Below, in pieces: positions 19,026 through 26,647 of a stretch of 64,000 nt of DNA. This stretch comes from Allosediminivita pacifica (GTDB taxonomy: Bacteria; Pseudomonadota; Alphaproteobacteria; Rhodobacterales; Rhodobacteraceae): positions 19,181 to 83,180 of the forward strand of contig NZ_QBKN01000024.1 in assembly GCF_003054175.1 (NCBI RefSeq), read 5' to 3'. The notes beneath the pieces were generated by a model that did no database searches, was not told the origin of the DNA, and saw only the letters and a list, made by a program, of their open reading frames with translations. Position 1 is the stretch's first letter, and the number at the start of each line of letters is the position of its first letter. The position numbers and the translations under genes were made by a program.

Positions 19026-19676
19026 TCAGAGATGGCTGCGGGCGTGCTGGCGATGGGGGTGTTCGAGGTGGGGCAGGGCGTTGAACTGGACCAGCGCCAG
19101 CCCTGTGGGCATCGGGTGCAGCCGGTGGACCGAGCTGTTCTCGATGGCGAGGCAGAGGTGGGACATGGCAGTCACGTCCAGCCCCATGACGATGCGGATG
19201 GCCATGCCGATCAGCCCGCCGGAGGTGACGACGAGGGCGCGGCCCTCGCCGGCCGAAATCTCCTCGATCGCTTCGCGGGTGCGGGTCTCGAAGGCCTCGA
19301 AGCTCTCGGGCGCGTTGTCGATGCGCCCCGCCTGCCATTCGGAGAAGACCCGCGGCATGTGCCGCAGGAAGCCTTCGCGGTCGCGGGGGATGGCGACGCC
19401 CTGCTGCTGCTCCAGAAGCTGGGAGAGGGTGAAGTATTCCAGCTCGTTCAGACGGGGGTCGATCACGAGGTCTTCGGCGCCCATGGCGGCGGCGGTCTCG
19501 GCGTGGCGGCGCAGGGTGCCGCAGTAGGCGCGGGCGAAGGTTTCGCCGGCGTCCCGGAAGTGCTCGCCCAGCCAGGCGGCCTGCTGGTGGCCAAGGTCGC
19601 TGAGGCGGTCGTAGTCGCCCTCGGTGCGGGCGGCGCTGTTGGCCTGACCGTGGCGGACGAGGGTGACGTGGGACAT
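19026..19676 (-). CDS. Histidine phosphatase superfamily protein
   Basis: 216-residue phosphoglycerate-mutase-like protein. The phospho-accepting His is in the signature VTLVRHGQANSAAR (RHG near residue 9), with Arg and Glu partners in ARAYCGTLRRHAETA and LNELEY, and a second His late in the chain near VTSGGLIGMAIR, where the usual HG is replaced by GG. That replacement is worth noting: many active members carry a His here. RBS GGAGAG lies upstream of the ATG. A broad-specificity phosphatase rather than a glycolytic mutase is likely. Same strand as the saccharopine genes, 61 bases upstream of them. Confidence 0.85.
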   Translation of the reverse strand: MSHVTLVRHGQANSAARTEGDYDRLSDLGHQQAAWLGEHFRDAGETFARAYCGTLRRHAETAAAMGAEDLVIDPRLNELEYFTLSQLLEQQQGVAIPRDREGFLRHMPRVFSEWQAGRIDNAPESFEAFETRTREAIEEISAGEGRALVVTSGGLIGMAIRIVMGLDVTAMSHLCLAIENSSVHRLHPMPTGLALVQFNALPHLEHPHRQHARSHL

Positions 19677-19779
19677 GAGGCTCTCCTGCTTGCGGAGCGG
19701 TCCTAGACCGGCCCGGCGGCGATGGGAAGAGGGGCGTGGAGCGGCCGGTTTCGGGGGCGAACACTCGGGGACATCGGGG

Positions 19780-19868
19780 TGTCCCGGGCCGGGACATCTT
19801 GGGGATATAAGAAAATCAATGGCTTAGATTTTAGCTTTAACTGAATGTTAGGAATGTCCCGCGGGGAC
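19780..19868 (-). repeat. 89-bp palindrome-ended AT-rich element, right copy (inverted)
   Basis: Mirror copy of the element at 16686-16774: TGTCCCGGGCCGGGACA at 19780-19796, a 59-base AT-rich core, and GTCCC-GCG-GGGAC at 19856-19868. Read on the minus strand the core shares CCTAACA, CAGTTAA, CATTGATT and AAGATGTCCCGG with the left copy. Equal length despite core divergence suggests a constrained structure, not a decaying duplication. Confidence 0.75.
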
Positions 19869-19890
19869 GGAGCGCTGCGAGACGTGGCCT

Positions 19891-20107
19891 ACCCCCTCCC
19901 TGACCCTCCCCCTGACGCGGGGAGGGGAGGTGTTGCGCGGGGTGGAGGCCGGGGCGTGCCGGATCGGGGTTGGCCAGTTGATCGCCGAGAGCATGCCGTT
20001 GGCATGTTTCCGGGCGCCGCTTCATTGGGCTCCGCCCGCTCGTCACTGAAAACATGCCCCCGGCAGGTTTTCCGGGCGCTCCTCGCCCCCGAGGGGAGAT
20101 GTTGCGC
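19891..20107. repeat. Compound intergenic repeat, right arm (modules 2 and 1, inverted)
   Basis: 19891-19937 is the reverse complement of module 2 (reading CCCTCCCCGCGTCAGGGGGA then GGGTCAGGGAGGGGG). 20027-20107 is the reverse complement of module 1, complete with the CATGTTTTC hairpin half and the GAGCGGGCGGAGCCC end seen in copy A. A second small hairpin (GCATGCC/GGCATGC, around 19991-20007) lies between them. No gene is supported in the 497-base gap 19677-20173. Confidence 0.72.
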
Positions 20108-20173
20108 CCGGGCCGCCAGGCGGCGCCGGGATCATGGGAGAAAGCCTCGGAGAGATCAGCGGGCGCCGGGGCC

Positions 20174-20803
20174 TCAGTTGCCCCGACCGCCGCCCTTGCC
20201 GCCACCGTTGCCACCGCCACCGCCGCCGTTGCCGCCGCGGTTGCCTCCCCCCTTGCCGCCTTGCCCGCGATCGGACCTGTCCTCGCGATCCCGGTCACGT
20301 CCGCGGCTTTCGCGGTCCTCGGAACGACCGCGACTTGCGACATCGCGATCCTTCCCGCCTGTGCGCGCCGCGGATCTGTCGCGGCCGCGTTCCCCCTTGG
20401 GATCGTCGGAAGACCTGACCTCGTCCAGCGTCACGCGGCCGTCCCCATCGGCGTCGAACTTCGCCAGTGCGGCCTGCGCGCGCTCTCCGAAGACGTGTTC
20501 GAGTTCGTCCGGTTCGAGTTGGCCGTCGGCATCGAGGTCGATCTCATCGAAGGTCGGCGCTCCGTCGTCGTCGTCCGCTTCATCGGCGGCAACGGCTTCG
20601 TCGCGGCTGACGATGCCGTCCCCGTTCGAATCGAACCTGTCGAGCGTGCTGCCACCCGCCGCGCCGAAGGCACCGTCGAGTTCGGCACGGTCGAGAAAGC
20701 CGTCATCGTTGGTGTCGATTGTGCCGAAGGCCTGTCCGTCTGCCAGTGCGAGGGTGGTGGAGAGCGCGAGGGCGATCGCGCTGTTGGCAAGTAGTCTGGT
20801 CAT
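20174..20803 (-). CDS. Exported EF-hand protein with Gly/Arg-rich tail
   Basis: 209-residue protein with a Sec signal peptide (MTRLLANSAIALALSTTLALADG). Four EF-hand loops are visible, starting at Asp30 (DTNDDGFLDRAE), Asp58 (DSNGDGIVSRDE), Asp89 (DLDADGQLEPDE) and Asp117 (DADGDGRVTLDE), all with acidic ligands at the expected positions. From about residue 134 the chain becomes low-complexity: Arg/Asp repeats and then a Gly-rich tail of about 27 residues. The ATG at 20803 is chosen for the signal peptide and an AAGGTG site upstream. Probably a periplasmic or secreted calcium-binding protein; a partner or function is not evident. Confidence 0.85.
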   Translation of the reverse strand: MTRLLANSAIALALSTTLALADGQAFGTIDTNDDGFLDRAELDGAFGAAGGSTLDRFDSNGDGIVSRDEAVAADEADDDDGAPTFDEIDLDADGQLEPDELEHVFGERAQAALAKFDADGDGRVTLDEVRSSDDPKGERGRDRSAARTGGKDRDVASRGRSEDRESRGRDRDREDRSDRGQGGKGGGNRGGNGGGGGGNGGGKGGGRGN

Positions 20804-21142
20804 GATCTGCACCTTGTCGTCATTTCGCGCCAAGGCAGCGTTGGGGCAGTCGGGATGTCCGGGGGCTTTGCCGCGCGTATCGTCCCGACCGCACGCCGTT
20901 CGATGCCGTGCCGCCGGGTGCCTCGGTACGCGAGAGGCCTTAACCGCCTGCTTGCGTTGCTTCGCAATGTCCCTTCGCTGTCCGCGACCGGCCGGCATGC
21001 GACGGCCCCCGGCGGGCGTCGGGCGACCGGACCGCGGCTTCGCTGTCGAAGAAGCTTATCCTGCACATGCCGGGCCGGGCCGGTGGCGCCCCAGGATCGG
21101 CTGCGGTAGGACCGTGGCGCCGGCCCGTGTAGCCCGGGCCGG
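20804..21142. other. Intergenic region without supported gene
   Basis: 339 bases between the EF-hand gene start and the coiled-coil gene stop. Several GC-driven open frames cross it but none has a family match or a credible ribosome-binding site. It must contain the promoter of the minus-strand EF-hand gene. GGCCCGGGCTACACGGGCC-like inverted sequence near 21115-21142 could serve as a terminator for the genes to its right. Confidence 0.4.
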
Positions 21143-21472
21143 TCAGCTGTGCTGCTGGTTGCGCTCCATCCAGGCGCGCATTTCCTCGGCCTCCTGACGG
21201 GCTTCGCGCAGGCCGTCCATGGCTGCGGCGCGTTCGGCCTCGGTCTGGGCGAGCTGGTTGGTCAGCTCCGCCTCGCGCTGCTGAAGGTAGGTGATGGCCT
21301 GGTCGCGGGTTTCCTCGGCCTCGTGCAGTTCCTGGCTCATGCGTTCGAGCTGGTCGACGTCGCTCTGGCTGACGCGGCTGAAGCGGTGGACGAGCCAATG
21401 GGCGAACCAGCCCAGACAGAATGCCACGAAGAGGATGATCGCCGTGACAACTACGAATTCAGTTCTGTTCAT
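21143..21472 (-). CDS. Small membrane-anchored coiled-coil protein
   Basis: 109 residues. One N-terminal membrane helix (about 6-27: EFVVVTAIILFVAFCLGWFA) is followed by a long Glu/Gln/Ala-rich heptad region, with LERMSQELHEAEETRDQA and AELTNQLAQTEAERAAAM predicting a coiled coil of about 75 residues. The ATG lies inside the end of the OmpA-family gene (14-base overlap), so it is translationally coupled to it. I do not recognise a named family. Its tight linkage suggests it works with the OmpA-like protein at the cell envelope. Confidence 0.75.
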   Translation of the reverse strand: MNRTEFVVVTAIILFVAFCLGWFAHWLVHRFSRVSQSDVDQLERMSQELHEAEETRDQAITYLQQREAELTNQLAQTEAERAAAMDGLREARQEAEEMRAWMERNQQHS

Positions 21473-23447
21473 CCTCTGTCCCTTCAACCGGCGCGTCCCC
21501 GGCCGGCGCGTCCCCGTCCTCCGCCGTCCCGGCGTCCTCGGAGGTATCTTCTGCCGCCGCGTCCTGCGCCGGGGCATCCTCGTCCGCTGAGGCCTCGTCA
21601 CCGGCTTCGGTGGCCTCCTCCTCGTCCGAGTCCTCCTCGGTCTCGAGGAGGCGGAACTCGATGCGCCGGTTCTCTTCGCGGCCCGCCGCGGTACCGTTGT
21701 CGGCGATGGGCGTGCTTTCGCCATACCCCGTCACGGTGAAGGGTGCCACAAGAACCTGCCGCATCTGGAGCGCTTCGAGCACGGCCTGGGCGCGATCCTG
21801 GCTGAGCTGCTGGTTCATGACCTCGCGGCCCTGGCTGTCGGTATGGCCGCCGATCTCGAGCGGGATCTCGCCGCAGGTGTTCAGAAGCGTGGCGATGTCG
21901 TCGAGAACCTCCTTGGCCGAGGCATCGAGCGTGGCCGAGCCCGGTTCAAAGTTGATCTTCTGGGCGGCGACCATGTCGTTGATCTGGGCGACGCATTCCT
22001 CGGGGGTGGGAATGCCCAGCAGCGGGTCGAGCCGTTCGTCGTAGCGCACGTCGATGTCGAAATCGCCGTCCTCGCCCAGTTTCTCGGCCAGAAGGCTGGC
22101 GATCACGGCGCTCGCCTCGGTGCTGCCGGTCACGCCCGAGACGGCGACGCTGTCGGGGCGCACGGTGACATTGCCGCGTTCCAGCTGGGCGAGGGATTCG
22201 AGCCCGGCCAGCACGCGCACGGCCCAGCCCTGCGGCAGCTCTTCCTCGATGCGCGTCGCGGTGAAGACGGATTCGGAGCCGAAGGCCGCGCGGGCGTAGC
22301 TGTCGGTGGTCTCGCGCGCGGCGGCGCCCGGGACCACGCCGCGCAGCTGCACCTCGCCTTCGGGGCTCAGGGTGGCTGTGAATTCCTTGGGGCCTTCCGC
22401 GGCATCCTCCTGCGGCGGTTCGGGCAGCACGGCGGTAAGCGCGAAGACCTCGGGGAGCTGGTTTTCCAGCTCGCCCACGATGCGGTCGAAGCGGTCCTGC
22501 GCGGTGCCCTGCACGGCCTGCAGCGTCACGTCGGCGTTGGAGAATGTCACGGTGCCCGCGCCGAGCTGGTCGAGCTTGGAGATGGCAAGCGCCGCGGCCT
22601 CGCCCCACTCCGAGGAGGGCACGCCAAGGCCCAGCGTGCACGAGAGCTGGCCCTCGGCCCCGGCCTCGGCGGCGGCGCGCAGGATCCGGTCGCGGCTTTC
22701 CTCGGTATCGGCCGAGCAGCTGTCGAAGCGGGCGCCGTCGCCGTCGATGCGGAAGCGCAGCGCGAAGGGCGAGATGACGGGGCGCGGCGCGGTGATGTCG
22801 AGCGCAAGCTGCACGTCGTCGGGGGCGCGGCGCGCGAGGTCGGCCTCGAGCTTGGTGCGGGCGGCGGGGGTTTCGGTCATGGCCTTGACCGCGACGCGTC
22901 CCGCCTCGACCGAGATCTTGGAGCGGGGGAGTTCCTCGAGCACGCGGGTGGCGAAGTCGAGCGAGTCTTCCCAGCCCTCGGGCGCGGGGAAATCCGCGGC
23001 GTCGAGAAGGTCGGTCACCTCGGCGCCGCCTGCCATGTTGGAGAAATGCTCCATCAGCGCGGCGCGGTTGCTTTCCGCCGGGATCAGCCCGATGGCCGAG
23101 ATGCCTGCGTCGTTGCGCAGCAGCTCGATCGAGAAGCGGGGCGCCTCGACGGTATCGGCCTCTTCCACCTGCATGTTGTCGATCACGCGGGCCGCGTCGA
23201 CCACGCGCCCGGCGGCGCTCAGCGCCTCGAAGCGGGTGGCCTCGTCGGGGGCGGTGCCGATCAGGTACACCTGCAGCCCCTCGGTGTCGACCTCGGCCCA
23301 GTCGTAGCCGGACGCGCGCAGTTCGGCGAGGACATCCTCGCGCGAGACCGACTCGACCGTGCGGACCGAGAAGACCGCGGCCACGGCGCAGGCGGCCCCG
23401 GCGGCGGTGAAGACTCCGATGGTGGGGAGGAGAGAGGAAAGGCGCAT
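21459..23447 (-). CDS. OmpA-family peptidoglycan-binding protein, large
   Basis: 662 residues from the chosen ATG at 23447, which gives an N-terminal membrane segment (LLPTIGVFTAAGAACAVAAV); an ATG at 23510 would add 21 polar residues. The long middle part contains repeated BON-like units (for example YLIGTAPDEATRFEALSAAG and VQLRGVVPGAAARETTDSYA). The C-terminal OmpA domain (about 480-600) shows INFEPGSATLD, IGGHTDSQG and SQDRAQAVLEAL, with the Asp and Arg that bind diaminopimelate. An acidic Asp/Glu/Ala tail of about 55 residues follows. Probably anchored in the inner membrane and reaching peptidoglycan. Overlaps the coiled-coil gene. Confidence 0.86.
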   Translation of the reverse strand: MRLSSLLPTIGVFTAAGAACAVAAVFSVRTVESVSREDVLAELRASGYDWAEVDTEGLQVYLIGTAPDEATRFEALSAAGRVVDAARVIDNMQVEEADTVEAPRFSIELLRNDAGISAIGLIPAESNRAALMEHFSNMAGGAEVTDLLDAADFPAPEGWEDSLDFATRVLEELPRSKISVEAGRVAVKAMTETPAARTKLEADLARRAPDDVQLALDITAPRPVISPFALRFRIDGDGARFDSCSADTEESRDRILRAAAEAGAEGQLSCTLGLGVPSSEWGEAAALAISKLDQLGAGTVTFSNADVTLQAVQGTAQDRFDRIVGELENQLPEVFALTAVLPEPPQEDAAEGPKEFTATLSPEGEVQLRGVVPGAAARETTDSYARAAFGSESVFTATRIEEELPQGWAVRVLAGLESLAQLERGNVTVRPDSVAVSGVTGSTEASAVIASLLAEKLGEDGDFDIDVRYDERLDPLLGIPTPEECVAQINDMVAAQKINFEPGSATLDASAKEVLDDIATLLNTCGEIPLEIGGHTDSQGREVMNQQLSQDRAQAVLEALQMRQVLVAPFTVTGYGESTPIADNGTAAGREENRRIEFRLLETEEDSDEEEATEAGDEASADEDAPAQDAAAEDTSEDAGTAEDGDAPAGDAPVEGTEDEQN

Positions 23448-23510
23448 CAGCGCGGGTCCATGCCTTGTGGATATCGGCCGGGTGATAGGACGGTGCGCGG
23501 TTTCATGCAA

Positions 23511-24479
23511 TCAGACCAGCGCGGCACCGGCGAAAAACAGCACGGGCAGAAGGCCCGCGTCGCGGTTGGAGCGGAAGAGCATGAGCAGCCGGTCGTTGTC
23601 GCCGAGGTCCAGCTTGCGCATCTGCCATGTCATGTGCGCGGCCATGGCGCAGGCGCCGGCGAGCGCGAGGATCAGCCTGGCGGGCGAGCCCGCGGGGACG
23701 GCCGCAAGGATGGCAAGCGCCATGAGCGCGACGCAGGCCACGAGGAAGCCCGTGAGCCATTTGGGACTGGCCTCATCACCGAAGAGCCGCGCGGTGGACT
23801 TCACGCCGATGAGCGCGTCGTCTTCCTTGTCCTGGTGGGCGTAGATCGTGTCGTAGAAGAGCGTCCAGGCCATGCCGGCGACGTAGAGCAGCAGCGCCGG
23901 CCAGCCGAGGCTGCCGGTGTGGGCGGTCCAGGCCAGCAGTGCGCCCCAGTTGAAGGCGAGCCCGAGGAAGATCTGCGGCCACCATGTGAAGCGCTTGGCG
24001 AAGGGGTAGATGGCGACGGGCGCCAGCGACAGCACGCCGAGCGCGATGGCGGCGGGAGGGAAGGTCACGAGGATCAGGAAGGCCACGAGCGACTGCGCCA
24101 CGGCCCAGCCGAGCGCCTGTTTCGCGGTGACCTGTCCCGAGGGGATGGGCCGCAGGGCTGTGCGTTCGACCGAGCCGTCGATGTGGCGGTCGGTGATGTC
24201 GTTCCAGGTGCAGCCCGCGCCGCGCATGAGGATCGCGCCGATGCCGCAGCCCACAACGATCCAGACGTCGAAGAGGCTGAACTGCCCGTCGGAGACGATG
24301 GCGAGCGTGAGCGCCCACCAGCAGGGCAGCAGCAGCAGCCATGTCCCGATGGGGCGGTCGATGCGCGACAGGCGCAGGTAGGGCTTGGCCCATGCGGGGG
24401 CGCGGGTGTCGACCCAGTTGCCCTTCACCGCGTCGGCGATGCTGCCCGCTGCCTCTGGCGTCTTCTGGCCGCTGCCCAT
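23511..24479 (-). CDS. ubiA: 4-hydroxybenzoate polyprenyltransferase
   Basis: 322-residue UbiA-type integral membrane prenyltransferase of ubiquinone synthesis. The two Asp-rich motifs are NDITDRHIDGSVERT and DTIYAHQDKEDD; RLSRIDRPIGTWLLLLPCWW is the characteristic N-terminal stretch, and eight or nine membrane helices follow. I chose ATG 24479 (MGSGQKTP) because GGGGGA lies 7 bases upstream. An in-frame ATG at 24494 would overlap the start codon of divergent rsmE within CATG. It joins the polyprenyl tail to 4-hydroxybenzoate in the inner membrane. Confidence 0.93.
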   Translation of the reverse strand: MGSGQKTPEAAGSIADAVKGNWVDTRAPAWAKPYLRLSRIDRPIGTWLLLLPCWWALTLAIVSDGQFSLFDVWIVVGCGIGAILMRGAGCTWNDITDRHIDGSVERTALRPIPSGQVTAKQALGWAVAQSLVAFLILVTFPPAAIALGVLSLAPVAIYPFAKRFTWWPQIFLGLAFNWGALLAWTAHTGSLGWPALLLYVAGMAWTLFYDTIYAHQDKEDDALIGVKSTARLFGDEASPKWLTGFLVACVALMALAILAAVPAGSPARLILALAGACAMAAHMTWQMRKLDLGDNDRLLMLFRSNRDAGLLPVLFFAGAALV

Positions 24480-24492
24480 ATCTGTATCCCCC

Positions 24493-25221
24493 ATGAGACC
24501 AAAGATCCGCCTCTTCGTAGACCAGCCGCTGGGCCAGGGACAACCGCTGGCCCTCACGCGGGAGCAGTCGAACTATCTCTTTGCCGTGATGCGGCTGGCC
24601 GTGGGGGCCGAGGTGGCCGTGTTCAACGGGCGCGACGGCGAATGGCGCGCGCGGGTGACACAGGCCAACAAGAAGAACGGCGCGCTCGCGTGCGAGGAGC
24701 AGACCGCCCCGCAGGTGACGCCGCCGGATCTTTGGCTGTTCTTCGCGCCGATCAAGAAGGCGCGCACCGATTTCATCGTCGAGAAGGCCGCCGAGATGGG
24801 CGCGCGCCGCATCGTGCCGGTGCAGACCGATTTCACCAATTCCGAGCGCATCCGGCAGGACCGGCTTCAGGCCCACGCGGTCGAGGCCGCCGAGCAGTGC
24901 GGCACGACCTTCGTGCCCGAGGTGACGGACCTTCAGCCGTTAAGCGCGGTGCTGGACCACTGGCCCGATGGACGGCGGCTCATGTTCTGCGACGAGGCGC
25001 GGGTGGGCGAGACCGCAGGCCTGCCGCCGCGCGAGGGCGCGGCAGGGCCGTGGGCAATCCTGATCGGGCCCGAGGGTGGGTTTTCCGAGGGCGAACGCAC
25101 GCGTCTGGGCGCGCTGGACTTTGCGCACACGGTGGCGCTGGGGCCGCGCATCCTGCGCGCCGACACCGCCGCTGTCGCGGCGATGACGCTCTGGCAGATG
25201 CAACTGGGGGACTGGGCATGA
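24493..25221 (+). CDS. rsmE: 16S rRNA (uracil-1498-N3)-methyltransferase
   Basis: 242-residue SPOUT-class methyltransferase. The N-terminal PUA-like domain (MRPKIRLFVDQPLGQGQ to FNGRDGEWRA) is followed by FFAPIKKARTDFIVEKAAEM and the knotted cofactor site LIGPEGGFSEGE with GPRILRADTAAVAAM, all hallmarks of RsmE. It methylates U1498 of 16S rRNA in the assembled small subunit. The ATG is within a few bases of the divergent ubiA start, so the promoters must lie inside the opposite coding regions. It overlaps the downstream GNAT gene by 3 bases. Confidence 0.94.
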   Translation: MRPKIRLFVDQPLGQGQPLALTREQSNYLFAVMRLAVGAEVAVFNGRDGEWRARVTQANKKNGALACEEQTAPQVTPPDLWLFFAPIKKARTDFIVEKAAEMGARRIVPVQTDFTNSERIRQDRLQAHAVEAAEQCGTTFVPEVTDLQPLSAVLDHWPDGRRLMFCDEARVGETAGLPPREGAAGPWAILIGPEGGFSEGERTRLGALDFAHTVALGPRILRADTAAVAAMTLWQMQLGDWA

Positions 25222-26063
25222 TCCGGCAGGCGAAACCCTCTGACATTCCCGCCATGGCGGGCTTTCTCGCCGGGCACATGGAGCGATCCATGTTCCTGTT
25301 GGGCAACCTGCAGGCGCACGGTCTTGCCAACACCGACCACCCGCACGGCGCCACCTATTTCCTGCGCCGCGCGGGCGACCGCATCGCCGGGATCTTTGCG
25401 ATCACCAACGGCGGTTACCTGATGGTGCAGCATCCGGGGCTGCGGGCTGATGCCGCCCGCGACTGGGTGCGCCAGATCGACGGGCGCGAAGTGCGCGGGA
25501 TCACCGGCGACGACGCCCAGGCGCGACAGATCGTCGAGGCTCTGGGGTTTGCGCCCGAGGCCTGGGAGATCGACCGCCCCGAGCCGCTCTATCGTCTGTC
25601 GCTCGATAGCCTGCCAAAGCTGTCGGCGGACAGCCGCGAGGCGGGCGAGGCCGATCTCGACCTGCTGACCGGCTGGTTTGCAGCCTACGGTGAGGAAACC
25701 GGCACCGGCAACGACCCGCAGGCCCTCGAAGATCGCGCGCGGTCTTCGCGGAACTCGGACCGGCTGCGCCTGCTGATCGAGGACGGCCGGCCCGTGGCCA
25801 TGACGGGCATCAACACTCGGGCGGGCCACGCGGTGCAAGTGGGCGGCGTCTACGTCCCGCCCGAGCTGCGCGGGCAAGGCCGGGCGGGCCGCGTGGTGGC
25901 GGCGCATCTGGAGGTGCTGCGCGCCGGCGGCGCCGAGACCGCCGTTCTCTTTGCCGGGTCGTCCCAGGCGGCAAGTGCCTACGAGCGCATCGGTTTCCGC
26001 AGGATCGGCGACTATCGCGTGTCCATGCTGCGTGCCCCTGCGCGGGTGAAAGTCCCGGCATGA
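25218..26063 (+). CDS. GNAT-family N-acetyltransferase
   Basis: 281 residues. The start MIRQAKPSDIPAMAGFLAGHMERSMFLLGN resembles the N-terminus of two-domain GNAT proteins; the C-terminal catalytic domain has VGGVYVPPELRGQGRAGRVV, where RGQGRA is the acetyl-CoA pyrophosphate loop, and ends with ASAYERIGFRRIGDYR. The first half is a degenerate GNAT-like domain. ATG 25218 overlaps the rsmE stop (ATGA), and the gene overlaps the next by 4 bases, making a translationally coupled trio. Substrate unknown. Confidence 0.88.
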   Translation: MIRQAKPSDIPAMAGFLAGHMERSMFLLGNLQAHGLANTDHPHGATYFLRRAGDRIAGIFAITNGGYLMVQHPGLRADAARDWVRQIDGREVRGITGDDAQARQIVEALGFAPEAWEIDRPEPLYRLSLDSLPKLSADSREAGEADLDLLTGWFAAYGEETGTGNDPQALEDRARSSRNSDRLRLLIEDGRPVAMTGINTRAGHAVQVGGVYVPPELRGQGRAGRVVAAHLEVLRAGGAETAVLFAGSSQAASAYERIGFRRIGDYRVSMLRAPARVKVPA

Positions 26064-26590
26064 GCCTGATCCGTCCCGAGGCGGCCAAGGTGCTCAACCG
26101 TTGGCGCGAGGCGCTCATCGGCGCGGCCGTTCTCTGTCTCGGGACCTACTGGACCTTCCTGACAGGCCCCGGATTGCTGCGCTGGGCCGGCGTGGCCGTT
26201 GCGATGGGCGGTGTCGCGCTGGCCGTGGCCGGCATTCAGCGCGCACGGTTCCGCGGCGAGGGGCAGGGGCCGGGCGTGGTGCATGTGGTCGAAGGCCAGA
26301 TCACCTACTTCGGCCCGCTCACGGGCGGTGTCGCCTATATCGAGTCCATGCGCGCGCTGTCGCTCGACCCCCGCGCCGAACCGCCGCACTGGCTGCTCGA
26401 GCAGGAGGGCCAACCGACGCTGGCGATCCCGGTGAACGCGGAAGGGGCCGAGCAGCTTTTCGATGCCTTTGCCCATCTGCCGGGCATCCGCACGGAAAAG
26501 ATGCTGCGCGAACTGCGGGGTGGGGCGACCGAGCCTGTCCTCATCTGGCGCGCAGAGCCCGCGCGGACCCGCGCAAAGCGGTTGCATTGA
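26060..26590 (+). CDS. Conserved hypothetical membrane protein
   Basis: 176 residues. Two closely spaced membrane helices (about 18-36 and 40-58) form a hairpin with both ends in the cytoplasm; the remaining 115 residues are a soluble domain with VHVVEGQITYFGPLTGGVAY, suggesting a PH-like or beta-rich fold. I do not recognise a named family. It overlaps the GNAT gene by 4 bases and precedes gshA by 57 bases, an arrangement that would put it in the rsmE operon. Confidence 0.75.
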   Translation: MSLIRPEAAKVLNRWREALIGAAVLCLGTYWTFLTGPGLLRWAGVAVAMGGVALAVAGIQRARFRGEGQGPGVVHVVEGQITYFGPLTGGVAYIESMRALSLDPRAEPPHWLLEQEGQPTLAIPVNAEGAEQLFDAFAHLPGIRTEKMLRELRGGATEPVLIWRAEPARTRAKRLH

Positions 26591-26647
26591 CACCCCCCGC
26601 GTTTGCGCGCATCCCTAGCCACCATTGCGGAAAGACCGGAGCAGCCC

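Noticed and set aside
16498..20107. Composite transposon around the saccharopine genes
   Set aside because: No transposase or recombinase gene lies in or beside the block and no target duplication is visible; only the repeat symmetry is supported.
21843..26063. Very long plus-strand open frame of about 1400 codons
   Set aside because: It runs antisense to the OmpA and ubiA genes and through rsmE in the wrong frame; its sequence is low-complexity Arg/Gly/His. Only its last part, from 25218, is the real GNAT gene.
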